A stretch of DNA of 64,000 nucleotides from contig CAVPDA010000005.1 of NCBI GenBank assembly GCA_963702495.1, positions 1-64,000 of the forward strand, in the 5' to 3' direction. Position 1 is the stretch's first letter. Every line of letters starts with the position of its first letter. Under the pieces are notes generated by a model, which ran no database searches, was not told where the DNA came from, and saw only the letters and a list, made by a program, of their open reading frames with translations. Both the position numbers and the translations under genes were made by a program. This DNA comes from CAVPDA01 sp963702495 (lineage in GTDB: Bacteria > Pseudomonadota > Gammaproteobacteria > Burkholderiales > Rhodocyclaceae). Below are positions 62,338-64,000 of this stretch, piece by piece.

Positions 62338-63198
62338 TCAGAATCCCTCCACATCCAGCAGATGCTTGATGGCGGGATAGGGGTAGATCGGCCCTTCCTT
62401 GCAGATGAAGGTGGCGCCGAACTGGCAGTGGCCGCAGTGGCCGACGGCGCATTGCATGTTGCGCTCGGTGCTGAGGTAGATGGAGGATTCCTGCACCCCC
62501 TTGCGCGCCAGATGCTGGGCGGCGGAGCCCATGAAACCGCCGGGTCCGCACAGCATGGCGACAGTGCGCTCCGAGCGCACCACCACCTCTTCCAGCACCT
62601 TGATCTTCCCGCTCACCTGCCAGCGCCAATTGGCCGAGCCCTCGGTGGAGGCGACCAGCACGGTCGTATCCGGCAGCGCCTTCCAGCGCTCGTAGCGTTC
62701 CGGCCAGATGAACTCATCCACGCGCTTCACCTTCTGTACGATGGTGAAATGCCCGAAGCGCTCGCGCCGCCGGATCATGTGGTTGATCACCGACACCACC
62801 GGAGCGCAGCCGAGCCCGCCGGAGACGATGACGACGTCCTGGCCTTCGGCCTCCCGCAGCGGCCAGCCACGGCCGAAGGGGCCGCGGATGCCCAGGCGCT
62901 GGCCTTCCTTGAGTTCGAACAGGCCGCGGGTGACGCGCCCGACGCGATTGATGGTGTGCACCAGCAGATCCTCGTGCTCCGGGTCGGAGACGATGGAGAT
63001 GGCCACCTCGCCCACGCCGTACAGGTACAGCATGTTGAACTGGCCCGGATCGTAGGTGTAGTTGGCATGCACCAGCGGGTCGGTGAAGCGCAGGTACAGG
63101 GTGAAGATGGTCTTCGATTCCTGCACCCGGCGCACGATCTCCGCCTCGTGGGGCAGATAGGCGTTGGCTTGGGCCTGGGTCAGGCTATGGCTGCGCAT
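62338..63198 (-). CDS. FAD/NAD-binding electron-transfer subunit, sulfhydrogenase gamma / anaerobic sulfite reductase B type
   Basis: A 286-residue protein: an N-terminal FAD domain (about 15-110), an NAD-binding domain (VIVSGGLGCAPVVSVI, LCGPGGFM) and a C-terminal 2Fe-2S site with the C-x4-C-x2-C-x8-C pattern in NMQCAVGHCGHCQFGATFIC. It belongs to the PyrK/HydG-like group that links NAD(P)H to iron-sulfur proteins. Its start overlaps the iron-sulfur subunit by 14 bases. Hydrogenase catalytic subunits do not follow it on this strand; the NlpC gene runs the other way. Confidence 0.82.
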   Translation of the reverse strand: MRSHSLTQAQANAYLPHEAEIVRRVQESKTIFTLYLRFTDPLVHANYTYDPGQFNMLYLYGVGEVAISIVSDPEHEDLLVHTINRVGRVTRGLFELKEGQRLGIRGPFGRGWPLREAEGQDVVIVSGGLGCAPVVSVINHMIRRRERFGHFTIVQKVKRVDEFIWPERYERWKALPDTTVLVASTEGSANWRWQVSGKIKVLEEVVVRSERTVAMLCGPGGFMGSAAQHLARKGVQESSIYLSTERNMQCAVGHCGHCQFGATFICKEGPIYPYPAIKHLLDVEGF

Positions 63199-64000
63199 CT
63201 TGGCTCTCCGCGAGCAGGGCGTGGACTTCCTCGGTGATGTCGATGGCGGCGGGGCACCAGGCGATGCAGCGCCCGCAGCCGACGCAGCCGCTGCGCCCGT
63301 ACTGCTCGTGCCAGGTGCCGAGCTTGTGGGTGAGCCACTGGCGGTAGCGCAGCCGCGTCTTGTCCCGCACCACCCAGCCGTGGATGTAGCTGTGTCCCTC
63401 GGTGAAACAGGAATCCCATTGCCGGTAATGCTCCACCTGCTGGCCGCTCATGTCGGGGGCATCGCCCTCGCTGTGGCAGAAGCAGGTCGGGCACACCGAG
63501 GTGCAGTTGGCGCAGGACAGGCAGCGCTGCGCCACGTCCTTCCAGCGCGGATGGTCGAGGCGCGCCATGAGCGCGTCCTTCAGTTCGCGCGAGGGCAGCC
63601 GGCGCGTCTGGACCGCCACCGCGGACTGCGCCTGCGCCGCGGCGCACTGCGTCTGCGCCGCGCTTGCGGGCTGCAAAGGCAGGGCTTCGACGATGGAGCG
63701 GCCACGCTCGCTCTTGGACCGCACCAGGAAACCCTCGTCCAGTTCCGTCAGCGCGATGTCGAAGCCGGCCGTGACCGAAGGCCCGTCGCCGGTGGAGTGG
63801 CAGAAGCAGGTGGCGGCGGGATGGGCGCAATCGACGGCGACGATGAACAGCGCGCGGCGGCGCGCGTTGTAGTAGTGATCCGGATACTCGCGATAGCAGA
63901 AGTGCTGGTCCTGCAGGGTGAGCGCCGCCAGATCGCAGGCGCGCACGCCGATCACCGCCGTCGGCTGGACCTGGGGCAGGGTCTCGGTGAAACGCATCTC
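63185..64000 (-). CDS. 4Fe-4S electron-transfer subunit, sulfhydrogenase beta type (5' end cut by window)
   Basis: At least 270 residues. Two ferredoxin-type cysteine clusters are clear: CLSCANCTSVCPTCFC and GCVGCGRCIAWCP. An earlier segment has GVRACDLAAL and CAHPAATCFC. The layout fits the beta subunit (HydB/HyhB) of NAD(P)-linked [NiFe] hydrogenases or similar reductases. The true start lies beyond position 64000, since the family N-terminus is missing. It pairs with the FAD subunit by overlapping translation. A middle stretch rich in Ala and Gln (about 115-130) is an insertion-like low-complexity loop. Confidence 0.8.
   Translation of the reverse strand, partial: EMRFTETLPQVQPTAVIGVRACDLAALTLQDQHFCYREYPDHYYNARRRALFIVAVDCAHPAATCFCHSTGDGPSVTAGFDIALTELDEGFLVRSKSERGRSIVEALPLQPASAAQTQCAAAQAQSAVAVQTRRLPSRELKDALMARLDHPRWKDVAQRCLSCANCTSVCPTCFCHSEGDAPDMSGQQVEHYRQWDSCFTEGHSYIHGWVVRDKTRLRYRQWLTHKLGTWHEQYGRSGCVGCGRCIAWCPAAIDITEEVHALLAESQDAQP

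Noticed and set aside
1..64000. tRNA, rRNA, prophage or plasmid origin
   Set aside because: No cloverleaf, rRNA-like conserved blocks, phage structural genes or replication genes were seen by eye; a dedicated search could still find a short RNA.

Overview
The window is GC-rich, tightly packed bacterial DNA, with many ATGA-type stop/start overlaps and GTG/TTG starts. The gene content (storage-lipid genes with a phasin, NorE/NorF-like oxidase subunits behind a Dnr/Fnr-type box, many PAS/GGDEF signalling proteins, a 3-oxoadipyl-CoA thiolase, Tat/GMC alcohol oxidation) suggests a free-living, probably denitrifying betaproteobacterium, perhaps Rhodocyclales-like. The lineage is inferred from gene content only. 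No rRNA or tRNA gene was seen.

Region by region. (1) 0.2-8.5 kb is a neutral-lipid and storage-granule neighbourhood: WS/DGAT acyltransferase with an unusual basic tail, TPR protein, TetR regulator, patatin lipase, phasin, two-domain fatty acyl reductase and a PrxQ peroxiredoxin. (2) 8.8-16.3 kb is a three-gene signalling relay: a giant periplasmic-sensor/GAF/multi-PAS histidine kinase, a REC-PAS-kinase and a REC-PAS-diguanylate cyclase. The cyclase start contains three copies of an 11-bp repeat that put the best ATG out of frame. (3) 16.3-26.2 kb holds a Sel1 protein, a frameshifted universal stress protein, a SulP transporter, two OmpR-type two-component systems, NorE/NorF-like subunits and a thiolase.

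(4) 26.5-38.9 kb is a type I-C CRISPR-Cas locus (cas3-cas5-cas8c-cas7-cas4-cas1-cas2-array). cas8c is interrupted by two insertion sequences (ISL3 and ISAs1 families), each with a perfect target-site duplication, and also carries a +1 frameshift. Computed excision of both elements restores one reading frame of about 579 codons. A HicB/HicA toxin-antitoxin pair is embedded by overlapping codons between cas7 and cas4. The array is really two arrays in tandem, each ending in a diverged copy of the same terminal spacer and trailer. The adaptation genes look intact while interference should be lost, and HicAB may hold the operon in place.

(5) 39-48.7 kb is a membrane-lipid region whose proteins match the E. 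coli YnbABCD set (CDP-alcohol phosphatidyltransferase, CdsA-like, hydrolase/methyltransferase, PAP2/dual-specificity phosphatase). With them are a PlsC acyltransferase, a YiaA-like protein, a ceramidase-like protein, an HTH regulator and a frameshifted phospholipase D protein. The product of such clusters is not known to me. (6) 49-57 kb: a DegP/MucD protease behind a PmrA-like direct repeat, small membrane proteins, then a lipase, GMC oxidoreductase, Tat subunit and aldehyde dehydrogenase. (7) 57-64 kb: a large AsmA/DUF748 protein, Dtd, an NlpC/P60 lipoprotein and two electron-transfer subunits of sulfhydrogenase type, the last cut by the window edge.

Five otherwise conserved genes carry single frame errors (usp, a small membrane gene, cas8c, the PLD gene, the NlpC gene). 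Four of these are +1 events. Either these genes are decaying or the assembly has residual indel errors, so pseudogene calls here should be read with that caution.
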